Part shown: positions 35,761-48,800 of the stretch, in pieces
Layout of the letters: each line of letters begins with the position of its first letter
Numbering within the stretch: the stretch's first letter is position 1
NCBI GenBank assembly: GCA_035236585.1
Contig: CP141126.1
Location: 13,467,001 to 13,531,000, forward strand
Reading direction: 5' to 3'
Length of the DNA: 64,000 bases
Source of the DNA: Warburgia ugandensis
Taxonomy: Eukaryota > Streptophyta > Magnoliopsida > Canellales > Canellaceae
The notes under the pieces: model-generated
Databases searched by the model: none
What the model saw: only the letters and a program-made list of their open reading frames with translations
Told to the model about the DNA's origin: nothing
Position numbers and translations under genes: made by a program

Positions 35761-36519
35761 TATTTTCTAGTATCTAGGTTTGCAGATTTGGCCAAATACC
35801 TTACTATTGTAAGCAATACTGTTTGATTTGGAATGAAATCCCTGATTAACAATAACATAAGCAGAAGACAGATATTTGGATAAACACAAATCACTATTTT
35901 CTTCGTATCATGCTAGCTTTTGTTTTCCTTTTGAGAATTTGATGGGTTCAAACAAACAGAATACTGCCCAATGCCTGACCATCAACACATGCGAGAATGC
36001 AACATAACAAAACACTCAAATTAGATAACATTAATAACTGAAGTGAATGAGTCAGCAAACAATTTTCCTCAATCTCCAAACACTTCCAATGTTTCAAATT
36101 ATTCATCCAACATCTTAAATCAAATCTTGATTAAGCACGCAACACCAGCACCTGTCTCCTTTGCACAGATTATCTCAAGACTTCCTGTCAACTTCAATAA
36201 TGGAAGTTCTTGAAAATTCCCCATAAGTCAAGCCGTAGCTCCTACAGCAAATTGCGGATAGGCAATGTTAAAACAAACATAGACAAACAGTTAACTGTTC
36301 TATGAATGTTGGTACCATTATTAAGAAAGGAAATACATCTCGCATATGCTAACCAACGTTCCAAAAATACCAAGGATGTCATCAGCAACTTCCGGCGGTC
36401 TTTACTTCTTGACACAACAGACCTGCACTTGGAAACAAGAAGCAATCAAGTCTTGGGAACTTGTTGGCTCTGCATCTGGATGCTTAAAACCTCAAATAGC
36501 AAGTTTTTAAATGAAATGT

Positions 36520-36653
36520 AAAGGGCAGCACAGTGTACAAAGCTCTCGTGTATGCAGAGTTCAGAGAATGAGCAGACCACAAAAGGTATATAGTCACAAT
36601 CTTACCTTGCATTTTTGCAAAAGACTATTTTTATGTTGCACTAAGGCTCCCTT
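36520..36653 (-). mobile_element. Au-type SINE, internally deleted
   Basis: Tail (aaagggcagcacagtgtaca), body (cttaccttgcatttttgcaa) and head (gcactaaggctcccttc) are present, but the box B region is missing. Short flanking similarity gaaatgtaa / aaaatgtaa. Confidence 0.8.
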
Positions 36654-38436
36654 CTAATAATATAATAAAATGTAATCACTTAATATTAAATGACTTAAAA
36701 AGAAAAAGGAGAAATATTATAATTTGTGAATAACCTAGTAGCTATATCCAGCAGCATATTTTGAGATAGATAAATAAAAGACCTTTCTTACAATAAAAAG
36801 AGGATACAAAAGAATGTTACTAAAAGGCAGAAACGCCAGTAGTATTTAACTGTAGCTTCTCACATCAATGCACAAGAATGCTGCCGTCAACTAGAGCCAA
36901 GGACAAATTTATGGGCTGCATATCCCTTACAAGAGAGACACATAGATTTGGTGTTTTCTAAAAGAAGCTCAAGTCAATCGTCAACGTTGATCTTTCATTG
37001 ATGATGAAGCATGAACAGAGACAACAAAAACTCACATCCCAGAAGGCCTTCTTGACCAGAAGCCTAAGCCTAGCAATAATTACAAATAAAGAGCATTCTC
37101 CCCTATCTCCAAGGTACTTTCCTTCTACTTACTTGGAACTAGAGCTTTAAGGCACTAGATCTTTAAGGCAGTAATAAGGTTCCATTCAAAAGTAAGTTTG
37201 CTAAAAGGGGCTTTGAAGAGAGAGGGGGAGTATTGCATCCGATCAAGATAGTAGTATACCCACTAATGGAGGGTGCTATTATAGAAGAAATTAGACACTG
37301 AACTAAAGTTTAGCAGGTCTTTAGCCAGAGAGATGCCCTACCTTGAGGGGATACTAAAACCAGAGGGAAGCCGTCCCCTCAAGGTGTAGTCGTGTTCGCC
37401 ACAACTAAAATTCTAATGACAATAAAGGACAAGGAAAGAATGGAAAGAAAACATCAAGTTGGCATGTGCACTCATAATAACTCCAAATCCAAACTTCAAT
37501 TTGTAAAACACCCGAAAATGGATGGCCAGCTAGTTTTACTCTAAATCAAGAACTGAGAAAGTAATTGAACGAAGAAGAGGGAAAAAGAAAAAAGAAAGAT
37601 TTTTTAAAGGCTTAATTAATTAAAATTCCCTAAATTATTCTCTCTCTTCTTCTTTTTTGAACTTCTACCTCAAGTTTCAACTTTCATTAGTTGCACCCTT
37701 GATTTCGAAGGTCCTAACCTCAACGTTGGCGACGGCAAGGTTCCTTGATGATGTGGATCTGCCAGTTATGTGGCATATGTTTATGTGGTTTTGACCGGGG
37801 GTTAGGGACTTGATATACTTTTAAAGCCTTGTTCCCCAAGCTACAACCCAACCCAATCTTCTTCTTGCCAATTCCTTCCACTTGAGCACATTCTCGCCAA
37901 TTCCAGACCGTAGATCTCTCTACCTGGCTCAAAAGCACTACTTTTGTGTTTGCTAAAATCAGGGTAAAACAAAAAAAGATAAACAAAAGATAATCTACCA
38001 AGGCAACCCAAGCCATCGGAGTGCAATTGATCAAAACTGAATCTGGGGTATAAATGAAAAAATAAACAATTCCGTGTTTTTAAGTAATTAAGCCAGTTTT
38101 TAAATACACAAAGAAAGAAGAATCATCGAGATTGGCGATGAGTGAAGAAGTGAAGCTGGTAACAGCGAGGAAAAGCGAGAGAAGCTGACCCAACTCTAGG
38201 AGAAGTAGCACGTTCAAGATGTTGCTTCTGTCCAAGTAAAACTACAGAAATGAAGGTGTTTGTGGGAGGTAGACTCCAGGGAGAGAAGAAGTTGTACCAA
38301 GATTTGTACAAGGAAGCAGTGGGATTGAGATTTCTTTGTGGCATCTTCACTGTCAACACCACTTTTCTCCACTCGAGCACTTCCCGCAACACAAGGGAAC
38401 GCTCACTAGCAAGCTGGTACAACGCAGCAGGTTGAA

Positions 38437-39190
38437 TTTATTTTATACTTTCAGCCCTCCCTATAAACGACTTAGTCATTTATCCTCGTGATAATGGCAT
38501 GATGTGGCTTGTTGTCTGGTTGGTTAAAGGGCAGCCCAAATTTAATGTTTTGCCTACATTTTTGTCCAACGAAGAAGCTCACTTTTAGATAATCTCAATC
38601 ATTTATCTTTACCACTTTTTAGTAGATAACTTAATCTAAAAATTATATATATATATATATATTGAATGATGACAATATTGCTGCTTTTGCGTTTTACTTC
38701 TAAAATGGATGGTACTAAAACAGGTTAAAAAAATTAATTGAGGCATTGAAAGTATATATGATTTTTAACACATGATCCATTAAAAATAAGACTCTTAAGA
38801 TGAATGATTTGATCAATTAAAAATGTCGATCCCACGTATACTTTTACCACAAAACTTAAAAGAGGGTGGGGCATTACTACATTAGTACTAGATAAAAAGG
38901 GCATGGAAATCTCAGTTTATCTTCGGATATCATTGGCATTCGCAATATAACTGATGGACAATAAACATATTTTGTCTTCAAAAAGGCTTGTTCCACCACG
39001 CTACGATAATGGCAGATAAAGAGTGCGGGCTTAGCTTTCCTTTGAATCTTAGCGGAAGCCCACGCTCGGGCAAAGTGCAGGAGTCCATTAGGCTTCATCC
39101 CTTGATTATTATTATTATTTTGAGTGATCTAACTCGTTTTTTGGATTTACAACCCCTCCAAAACCTCTCTAGCAGGCTTCTTTATTGAAT
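38437..39190. other. Intergenic DNA with (AT)n run
   Basis: A (TA)n microsatellite lies at about 38645-38663 and an (ATT)n at about 39104-39118. A scrap of SINE tail (aaagggcagccc) lies at 38526. No gene recognised. Confidence 0.35.
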
Positions 39191-39353
39191 AAAAAAAGGG
39201 TAGCCTCAGTGCACGAAGCTCTCGCCTATACAGGGTTTGGGGAAGGGGCAGACTACAATGGCCTAAAATACACAGTCTTATCTTGCATTTGCAATATACT
39301 GTTTCCACGCCTTGAATCTGTGACCTCAAAGTCATGTAACGACAACTTTTACT
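39191..39353 (-). mobile_element. Au-type SINE lacking the head
   Basis: Reverse-oriented: tail aaaaaaagggtagcctcagt, body atcttgcatttgcaatatac, box B region ccttgaatctgtgacctcaa; ends at acgacaacttttact without box A. Confidence 0.85.
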
Positions 39354-39865
39354 AAATATAGATAGTATTAAAAGAAAATATAGTACTGTCTATGTTGCAA
39401 GCGATGGAAATCTATCGGAGATGCAGTTACTGTATAAGATTTTTGGTTGCCACCCCATCATAAGAAGCTGCAAATCTAGTGAGATCACTTAAAATTTTAA
39501 GAAATAGGTCCCGTTAAATTAATTTAATTAGGACAGATGCAACTGTTTCTATTTCTTCTCTTTCAATGGTTTCATGGTCTTAAGAACACCATCCTCTTCT
39601 ACATTTAACTCGTCTTAATCAACCAGGAGGAGAACGGCTGAGTAGAAGTTACGAATGTACACCATAATTACAAACTTACATATAGAGAGTCCACATGCCA
39701 ACATTCCGTAATCCAGGGCTGGGCGGGGTTACACGTATGCTCCACGGGGAGGGCCATCGGCAACTTCATCCAGTCAAGGCCAGGAGAGAGAACCGAAAAC
39801 CATCACTAGGCCCTGGTTGGGATAGTGAGAGTAGGGGAGCTTCAATGTTTTCTTCAACATGTTGT

Positions 39866-42800
39866 TCACAATTTGGGGATTGTTCTGTCTTTAGCAGCCA
39901 CGCATAGCCCAAGGAGATCACCTGAAAGCAGCAAGCTATTGGCGAGAGGAAGCAACCATGATGAAAACCAAGTGGTTGAGGCTGTCACAGAGCATACCAT
40001 GCAGATCGATGCACACACCAGGCTGAAACCTTTGCAATCGAAGGGCGCGTTGCTTGATAGAAACAGAGCTGAAAAATTGTCCAGATGGGTAAGCAAGACA
40101 GCAGAAAGGATCATATTGCAATTAAGGGAGATGGTGTTACACAAAGCACACAAAGCACGTTTAAGGTCCAAAGGGAGTCGCGAGAGAGCCTCTTGTCCAC
40201 CCACATGGTGTCAGCATAATCCAGACATTCGTGTAGCTTACATCCTAGAGATATCACAGAGATAATGCAATTCTCAGGACTTGATTGTAGATGGCTGAAT
40301 TTTCTTACCCATCACCTCCACTGCCAGAAACAAGTATTTCCTATGGTTGCACCAGAAGGAATTATTTCTTAAATGTCATTCATTAATAACCGAGGTTGTT
40401 AAGTATTTATGCAAGACCTCTAGGATCATATAGGAAAAAGATATAATCTCTATGTGTCTTTTTGTGGGTTTGTGGACTTGCACGCGCATGTGTGGTAGAG
40501 AGATCATACTTATCTCCAGTATAAACCTTTAGGTCTCCATATATTCTCAGCAGTCATGCTGGCATCTATTCTTTTCTTCTCTCTCTCTTCCAACCATGCT
40601 GTATGGATTAAAGTGTTGGGCAGTTAAGGACAACATGTACAGATGATGAGTATCGCTAAAATACAGATATTGTAATGGATGAATGACAAGACAAAAAAGG
40701 TTAGAATTTAAAATAAAAATATTAAACTTAGGAGTATAACCAATAACAAGATGATGGAGATTAGATTTAAATGGTTTGGACATGTCAAACGGTGACCAAA
40801 AATGCACTGGTTAGAAGGAGTGGGTTGATCTAAGTCAAAGGTTATAAAAGGCAAGGGAAAGATCCAAAAGAATGTAGATAAAAGTGGCGAGAAAAGACTT
40901 AAAAACTTTAGAACTACATGAAGACATAACACTTAATAGAAGAGAATGGAGGAACAAGATTCATGTGATTGAGCCCTAATAAGGATAAGGTCTTAACGAC
41001 GATGATGATTTCCTTTTTCTGAAACAGGAAACACAGTCATCTGTTATTGGTGATGCATTTAAGATAAAGGTCATTTCTAAAACTGTCAAGAATGAACTTA
41101 CATGTCAACGGACTCATTCCAAGTGGTGATATGAAGCTCGCAACAGATTCCACCCCAGCAATAAACCCCTGTGCTTTTCCCTGCAATAGGCATGGGGTTG
41201 ATGAACTTCAGTATATGGAGTCAAACTAGCGGACATAAATTGAGACTCCTATAATTATCAAAAAAAGAAAAAGAAAAAGGAAAGAAGATTATTGCAATGA
41301 CAATGTAGTGCTAAAATGGATTGGACTGGAACTGTCCATCCCTTCTAGTTAGATATACAACAGCATCTCAACATGAATGCACCTGTCTCCGTTATAGTTT
41401 CATAACATGGTGTCCTGACATTACTCCATTAACATACACTGGGATGGTAACTAGGTATTCTCTCTGACATTGTATCTGCTCAACTAACAAGGTAGTCTCC
41501 TCTGAGGGGATGTGTAACATTTAGGAGGGTTGTGCACTTGGAATTTAATTATTGAGGAATTGAGTTCTCAGAATTAGATCGCAGTGGTTATGCATTTACA
41601 TTCAAATAGTTTATTTTTTTCCTGGAGAATTTACGCTGCTCTTATAACAAAAACAGTCACCACAGGTGAAAAAAAAAAGAAGAAATTCTCTCTTTTCTTT
41701 TCATTTTCCAGTGGTGATTAGACTAGAACCTGCAGACTCTTGGTTGGCACTTAACCAACTTGGAGAAGTGCCCAAGCACAGGAGAAGTAAATTCTCATCC
41801 CCATAAATATTTTGTCAATTAAGAAATGAATTCCATACTAAAAAGTGCAAGAAAGAAGCATGGTAAACATTTCCTGATTTGTTTTACACTTTCACTGCAT
41901 AAAAGAAAGTTTCTTGAATTTTTTTTCTTCTCTCTTTAATGCTGAACACACACAGACACCCATGAGCACCTCAAACCCATAACCACTAGGCACAACAGGA
42001 GAGGACCTTCTTGCCCCACGGCGCTAGAAGGTATTTGTTCATTTCCCGCATAAATGGAATGTCAATCCTAGAAAGCTGAGCACCATGTAGTAGATGAGTT
42101 ATTCCGACTTGCCAGGGAAAACACCCAAATGATAGTAGACAAAGAAACGAACCTGGTTGCCAGTGTTTGTTGCTTTTGAAATGATTGCATAAGTCTGTCC
42201 AGTGCCAAAATATAAGTTAGAATTACATGTCAAAATTGCAAGATAATTAACTGATTGCATATGAATGGGAACTGAAATGAAAAGGTCTTTGTAAGATGAT
42301 TTTCTGAATCCTTAAAGACTTCCCACTGAACTTACCGATGGTTTGACAAGGACATAGATAACTCCAAATGAAGCGCTAAGATATGGTACCTGCATCAGTA
42401 GTAAAGTTACTTCTTCGTAATGGTTATGGTAAAGAATCCACATCTAATATAATAAGCTTATCTTACATAAATTTAAAATAGTTAAAACGCAAGTCAACAA
42501 GGCCAAAACAATTATTTGAACATGTTCTGCACAAGCTGATGAAAGAATCGTGTCAAAAGCTTGGTTGATAGTTGTTGTTTTCTGGACTTACTGATTTACT
42601 CTGCAATCTAAAATAGTTGTTACTTAAAAAGTATGCATGGTTAAACATTGTAATTTATAACCAGCTTACTCACACTAAGATCAGTCACTGAGTCACCCAC
42701 CGCAAATATATTTATGGATCCTCCTGCCCAACCATTAGACACAACTCACAAGTGGTCTGGCTGTCTTCTGGGGGAAATTAGCAACATGGCAAATAAGATG

Positions 42801-45800
42801 CTTTTTTACGTATTCATTTTGCAATTAATAAGCTTTCTTTTATGAACCTCTTCATTAAATAATGGTTTACGCACGTATGCCTGTGTATCATATATGATCT
42901 ATACAACATTTTTGATAATGGGTGCAACTTTAAACAAGGCCTTAGTTGATCTAGTCTATCAGCTATTGAGTATCGAATTCCTACCATTTCAGAAAAAGAC
43001 TACAGGTTCTTTGATGTGGCCTACATAAACTCAGAAACCCTACCAATTCTCAAGAAGGGTTTTTTTTGTTTTGCAGTAGACAACAGGCTCATTGGTTAGT
43101 GGTTACTGGAAAGAAAGAGCAGTTTGCACTCAAGGAATACTTACCCAAGGTGCCCATGCCAAGCCATAGAGCAAAGCCTGAAGCCAGAATATACAACAGA
43201 ATTAGATTAAGAAAAGGAAGCAAGATTAAAGTATTCTATACAGAAAGCAAAACTCACATAGGCAACTGATGCAGATGTGGCAATACATAGTACTCCTTTC
43301 TCTCCCAACAAAGGAGTAACCAGTGGAAGCACCAAGACCTAAATCCAAGCAGCAAAGCTAATTACGATAGCAACTAAACTACAAAATAGTGTCACCAACT
43401 ATTCTGATGTGAAATAGGAATCAGCCAACCACTGCATAAGTCACCTCCAGAACTATCTTCCAGGTCCTATATAGAAGATAAACAACTTATCTTAGTAATA
43501 CTCGGTTGAATAAAGTAAACCATCTGAATGTATCATTTTCCACTGGAATCGCCATCTGGGGGTGCAATATTATTCAAGACCCATAAAATCTGTTGTGCTA
43601 GTGTTGCATCGTTACTCTCAATTGCATTTGCGCAGTGCACTAGCAGTTGCTCCATGCAATTTGTATCGCCAAAACTTCCAAGCGACTTCAAAGTGGGGAA
43701 GCTGGACCATGGTAGGGCCCGGTAAAATGGATTCTTGTTCATTGTGAAATTTGAACATGGACCAGCTACGTTTTGGTGTAATGGTGGTGCTGGTGTTTCT
43801 GTGAATTGCATCATGGATAGAGAAAGAAAGGGAAGATGAAAGCTTGAAGAGAGAAAGAGAGAGAGTTTCACTGAAAGAGGCAGTGGAGAGAGAATTTCAG
43901 AGAGCAGGGTGAAGCAGCAGAAGGAGAAAGAGTCGAGTCTAGGACTGATAGCTTTGGGAGACGACCCATTTGCTTCTATTCGATATATTTTGGGAAAATA
44001 CTGCAATTGAATCAAGAAAATAGACACTTCAGCTTTTAGGGATTTTTAGTTCTTCCTATGAAAAAGGACTAAACAAGGAGAAACCCACATCCCAAAAACA
44101 ACGTTTACGGTCAAATTCCACATGAGGCAGGAGAAACTTAACTACAGCATTTTTTACTGGTCCACAGGAGGAACTTAACAGTAGCTTGCAATACTATGAA
44201 GTCCGACACGCACATTCCACAGGTTTTGAATAGTATAGAGAAACTATGAACTATATGTCTCGTGTTGGTCAATGCAATTGATCAATAGTGCAAGTTGTCG
44301 TGAAAAACTCGAACTAAGAAAGCCACCAAATCCAACCATGTTTTACCACACCAAAATATGGGTGGATCCGGGGGGGAATTGTGGTCAAAAACCTTCTAAT
44401 GCCAGTATTTGTTTTAAATCACGCTTCATTCAGACATTAAAATCACTCTGTCATTCTAGGAAAAATAGCAGATACAATGGTTGAGTTCACCAATCCATGA
44501 TCAGGTCCAGATATTAAAGAAAATTATGCTGGGATGGAGTGATACTACTCTCTGCGTCCTTCTATGATGTACTGAAGTCCATCTTCATTCCACGGTGACA
44601 ATTTTCTCAATGCAGACTATCAACTTATGTAGCCCACATTGAATCTTTCATGGGCCCAAAATTGTGTTGAGCTCATGCTTTCCAGACAGATACATGTTTG
44701 GTCATTCAATATTGACCTTGCTGTTTCTTTTACAATCCATTTACATGCCTGTGATTGGATAGATATAGACATCTGACAGCATGGTTTCAGGCTGTTGCAT
44801 ATCCAATTTGAAATCTTCGATGCTATTTTGGATGGATCAGAGTAGGCAAGCTACATGTCTGCCTCGTTGCTTTATAATACCTTGAAAAATCTACCCTATC
44901 CAACCATTAGCCTATAGCACCACTACCGCCTAGGTGAAAAATCAGACAAATCAAATGAACGCCATAAATTAAAAGTAGTTCGTTAAGAAGGAAAGGAAAA
45001 GAAAACTCAAATAGCCACCTCATTAGGATATCAATAGCTTTGACCAGTGTAGATATCAGGCGCCAAAAAGAGAAAAGGGAAATTTTCAATTTTTTGGCAT
45101 TGCCCATCATGAAAACTCCAAAATAAGAGATCAGTGTAAAATAATGGCATGGATGCACTGGAGAAACCAATAAACGTGACAAGCATGAAACTGTCAAGAT
45201 AAACTAAAGCCCAATAACGGTACCTGAGAGAAAATTGAACCTATTCCAACCATCATTAGAATTTCTGTAAATTGATTCTTGCTGAAACCAAAAGCTGACT
45301 TCAGATAGTACTGCCCAGGGAAATCAAGTGGCCAAAATAATAGTTTAGACAGGGCAGCTTTAAATGTGCAAGAAAGGCTGACAGAAAGATATACTGATCA
45401 ATATTGTAGTTCAAGTCCTAGTCAATGTAATGGAAATAGTTCAGTATACTTCCGCCTCTAAATTAACTCTCATGAAAAATTAGGTACAAAGTAATATTGA
45501 ACGAAATTTTTCTTTGATGTTGTTATTTCTTTTCTACTTACAAATGAATATGCATTTGTATTAGTTTATAAGGAAGAAATGAAATCATCTTCAACTTTTT
45601 AAAACTATGGCAACCCCAACATGACATAAATCGAAAACTGACATTCCCTCAAGCTAGGGTGTTCCCCATAAGCGACGCGCTGCATCAGATCCCGGGTGCA
45701 GTGAAAAATAGGCAAGGGTTGCTAGGGCGTTCTCTCAGATGCGACGCACTACATCGGATCCCGGGTGTAGTGAAAAGTGGGCAAAGGCTGCTAGAGCATC

Positions 45801-48800
45801 TCCTTGGAAGCGACGCGCTGCATTAGAACCCAAGTGCAGTGAAAAGTGGACATGGGTTCATACCATGGAGGTTGAGAAAGGTGGTAGTAAATAAGGTATC
45901 TCCAGAACATAAGATTCGCATCGCTACATGGAATATAGGGACACTGACAGGTAAGAGTTTGGAGTTGGTAGACACGATGAAATGTAGGAGAGTTAACATC
46001 GCTTGTATCCAAGAAACCAAGTGGAAAGGGGCTAAAGCTAGACAAATAGATGGGTATAAATTATGGTACGTAGGAAAGGAAAATAACAAAAATGGCATAG
46101 GAATAATAGTGGATAAGGAATTAAAGGATAAAGTTGTGGACGTTAAAAGAATTAGTGATAGAATTATAATAATAATAATAATTGTTCTAGGAGAGCAGAA
46201 TATAAATGTTATAAGTGCACATGCACCACAAGTAGGGTTACAAGATATAATTAAGAGACAGTTTGGGGAAGATATGGAGGGAGTCATACAAGAAATTCCC
46301 AACACTGAGGGGATATTTATAGGAGCAGACTTAAATGGCCATGTAGGAAAAGATAAGAAAGGATATGATAGAATACACGGAGGGTATGGTATAGGTGAAC
46401 GAAATGAGATAGGGGAGAATATCCTCAATTTTGCTTTGTCATATAACCTGTCCATTGCAAATACACTCTTTAAGAAGAGGGATGAACACTTAATAACCTT
46501 TAAAAGTAGACTTCATAAAAGCCAAATAGACATTTTCTACTTAGGAATAATGAACGATCTATATGTAAGGATTGTAAGGTGATACCTGGTAAGAGTTTAA
46601 CCTCACAACATAGGTAAATGGTTATGGATATCCATATTAAAAGATGAAGTAAAAGAACTGAACTTAATACACATCCAAAAACTAAGTGGTGGAACTTAAA
46701 AAGAGAGAAAATAACCTCATTAAAAAATAAGTTGATGGTAGAAGGAAATTGGAACTATGAAACAGAAGTAAATATCATGTGGACTAATATGGCTGAGTCC
46801 ATTGAGAAAGTGGTAAAGGATATCTTAGGAGTATCTAAAGGTAAAAGGCTATTAGCAAAGGAAACATGGTGGTGGAGTGAAACAGTGCAAAAAGTTATTA
46901 AAGAAAAACGGATACATTTTAAAGCTTGGCAGAAGATTAGAAATAATAAAAACTATGAATAATATAAGAATGCTAAAAACATTGCTAAGAGAATAGTAAG
47001 TGAGGCTAAACTTAAAGCATATGATGAGCTCTATAATAAATTAGGAACAAGAGAAGGTGAGAAAGATGTGTTTAAACTTGCAAAAGTAAGAGAATAGAAG
47101 GGTAAGGACTTAGATCATGTTAAGTGTATTAGAAGCGATGATCAAAGGGTATTAGTCAAAGAAGATGAGATCAAACAAAGGTGGGAAACATACTTTCAAA
47201 AATTGGTAAATGACAATGGCTCTAAGAATATAAGCATTGAAAATACTATAAATCTAAATAACATTGGATATTATAGATATGAACGTAGGATTAGAATACT
47301 TGAAGTAAAAGAGGCTTTGAAAAAGATGAAATCAGGAAAGGCTATGGGGCCTGATGGAGTACCAATAGAGGTTTGGAAGCATATGGGAGATATTGGGGTA
47401 GTTTGGTTGACCAAGTTGTTTAACAAGATTATAAAATAAAAGAAAATGCCTGATGAGTAGAGGAAAAGCTTTATTGTACCAATCTATAAGAATAAAGGAG
47501 ACATTCAGAGCTGCACTAATTATCGAGGGATCAAACTTATGAGCCACAAGATGAAACTTTTTGAAAGAGTGATTGAGAAGAGGCTACGGCATGAAACAAG
47601 TGTATCATAGAATCAGTTTGGTTTCATGCCTGGGAGGTCTACCATGGAAGCTATTTTCTTATTAAGACAATTAGTAGAGAAATATAAGGAGAGGAGGAAA
47701 GACCTACATATGGTCTTTATGGACTTAGAAAAAGCTTATGATAGAGTCCCTAGAGAGTTAATATGGAGAGTGTTGGGTGGTAAGGGGGTTTCTCAGGGGT
47801 ATATAGACATAATTAAAGATATGTATGAGGCAGCAGTAACAAATGTGAAGACCACTAGTGGCGTGACTGGTGATTTTCCTGTCACTGTAGGATTGCACCA
47901 ATGATCGGCATTGAGTCTCAAAGTTGAGATGGATGAGTGGTAAGACAAGAAAGGACAAAATTAGAAATAAAAATATTAGAGAAAATTTAGGGGTAGCACC
48001 AATAGGTAATAAGATGAGGGAGATTAGACTTAGATGGTTTGGACATATCCAAAGGAGACCAATAACGGCACCAGCTAGAAGAAGTGAGGCAATACAAGTA
48101 GAAGGTTCTAAAAGGGCAAGGGGAAGGCCCAAAAGAACGTGGATAGAAGTGGTGAGAAAAGATTTAAAAACTTTGAGACTAAATGAAACCATGGTATTTA
48201 ATAGAGTGGAATGGAGGAATAAGATTCATGTGGCCAACCCCTAATTGGGATAAGGTCTTGATGATGATGATGTTCATGTCACCATAAAGTGTTTGCATGA
48301 GATTAAATGTACAAGCAAGAACACATTAGCTTTCACATAATAATAAATGCAAATTTTCCATAGAGTAATGGAAAAAGGTTTCTTGAATTGAGGCACTCGG
48401 GATTTCTGGTTCTCTGCTCCTACTAAACACTTTTACAGTTCATATAGCCTTAAAAAGAAAGAACAGTAGTAAGGAAACATATAGAGATTCAGTCCATTCC
48501 TAATATCCTCACAAAAAGTCTCTTCTCTCTTCGCTGCGATCATTATTCCATACTTTTTTTTGCTAACTATGTATAGCTGCACGCTATGTATTTAGACCAT
48601 ACTATTTTCCTTAGTTGCACTGATGGTGTTGCTTTTCAGTTCATACATGTGGAAATGAATTTAACCATAGACTACAGAAACTTTTAATGGCTACAAGAAC
48701 TTGGCAATGTTTCGTGGTAAAAATTATAACAGAGCAGCTGGATGACATGTCACAATATGAGTCTAGAAGAAGCTTGCCTACGTAACCTAACTTCAGGGCA

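Larger units (their letters stand above)
33211..38236 (-). pseudogene. Decayed duplicate of the SLC35F-like gene
   Basis: Copies of exons 1 (38236-38128), 2 (a remnant about 36855-36910), 6 (about 36415-36350), 8 (about 34200-34140), 9 (about 33680-33613), 10 (about 33535-33470) and 11 (about 33325-33211) lie in the same order and spacing as in the intact gene, with matching introns between. Exons 3, 4, 5 and 7 and the solo LTR have no counterpart. The start codon has become TTG (38233-38235), and exon 6 reads VCCVKKDRRKL in place of EYCVKKKDRVE. The last exons still read nearly intact (TSDMWVVLIRIFFYDQQ; YQPLNVENADY). SINEs, a solo LTR and an RTE stub have inserted. Confidence 0.9.

Noticed and set aside
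38526..38537. SINE tail scrap
   Set aside because: A dozen matching bases is too short to separate from chance.
39825..40265. 146-codon plus-strand frame
   Set aside because: It overlaps the last exon of the HIAT1-like gene in antisense and resembles no family.
45823..46455. 210-codon minus-strand frame
   Set aside because: It is the antisense shadow of the RTE endonuclease frame.
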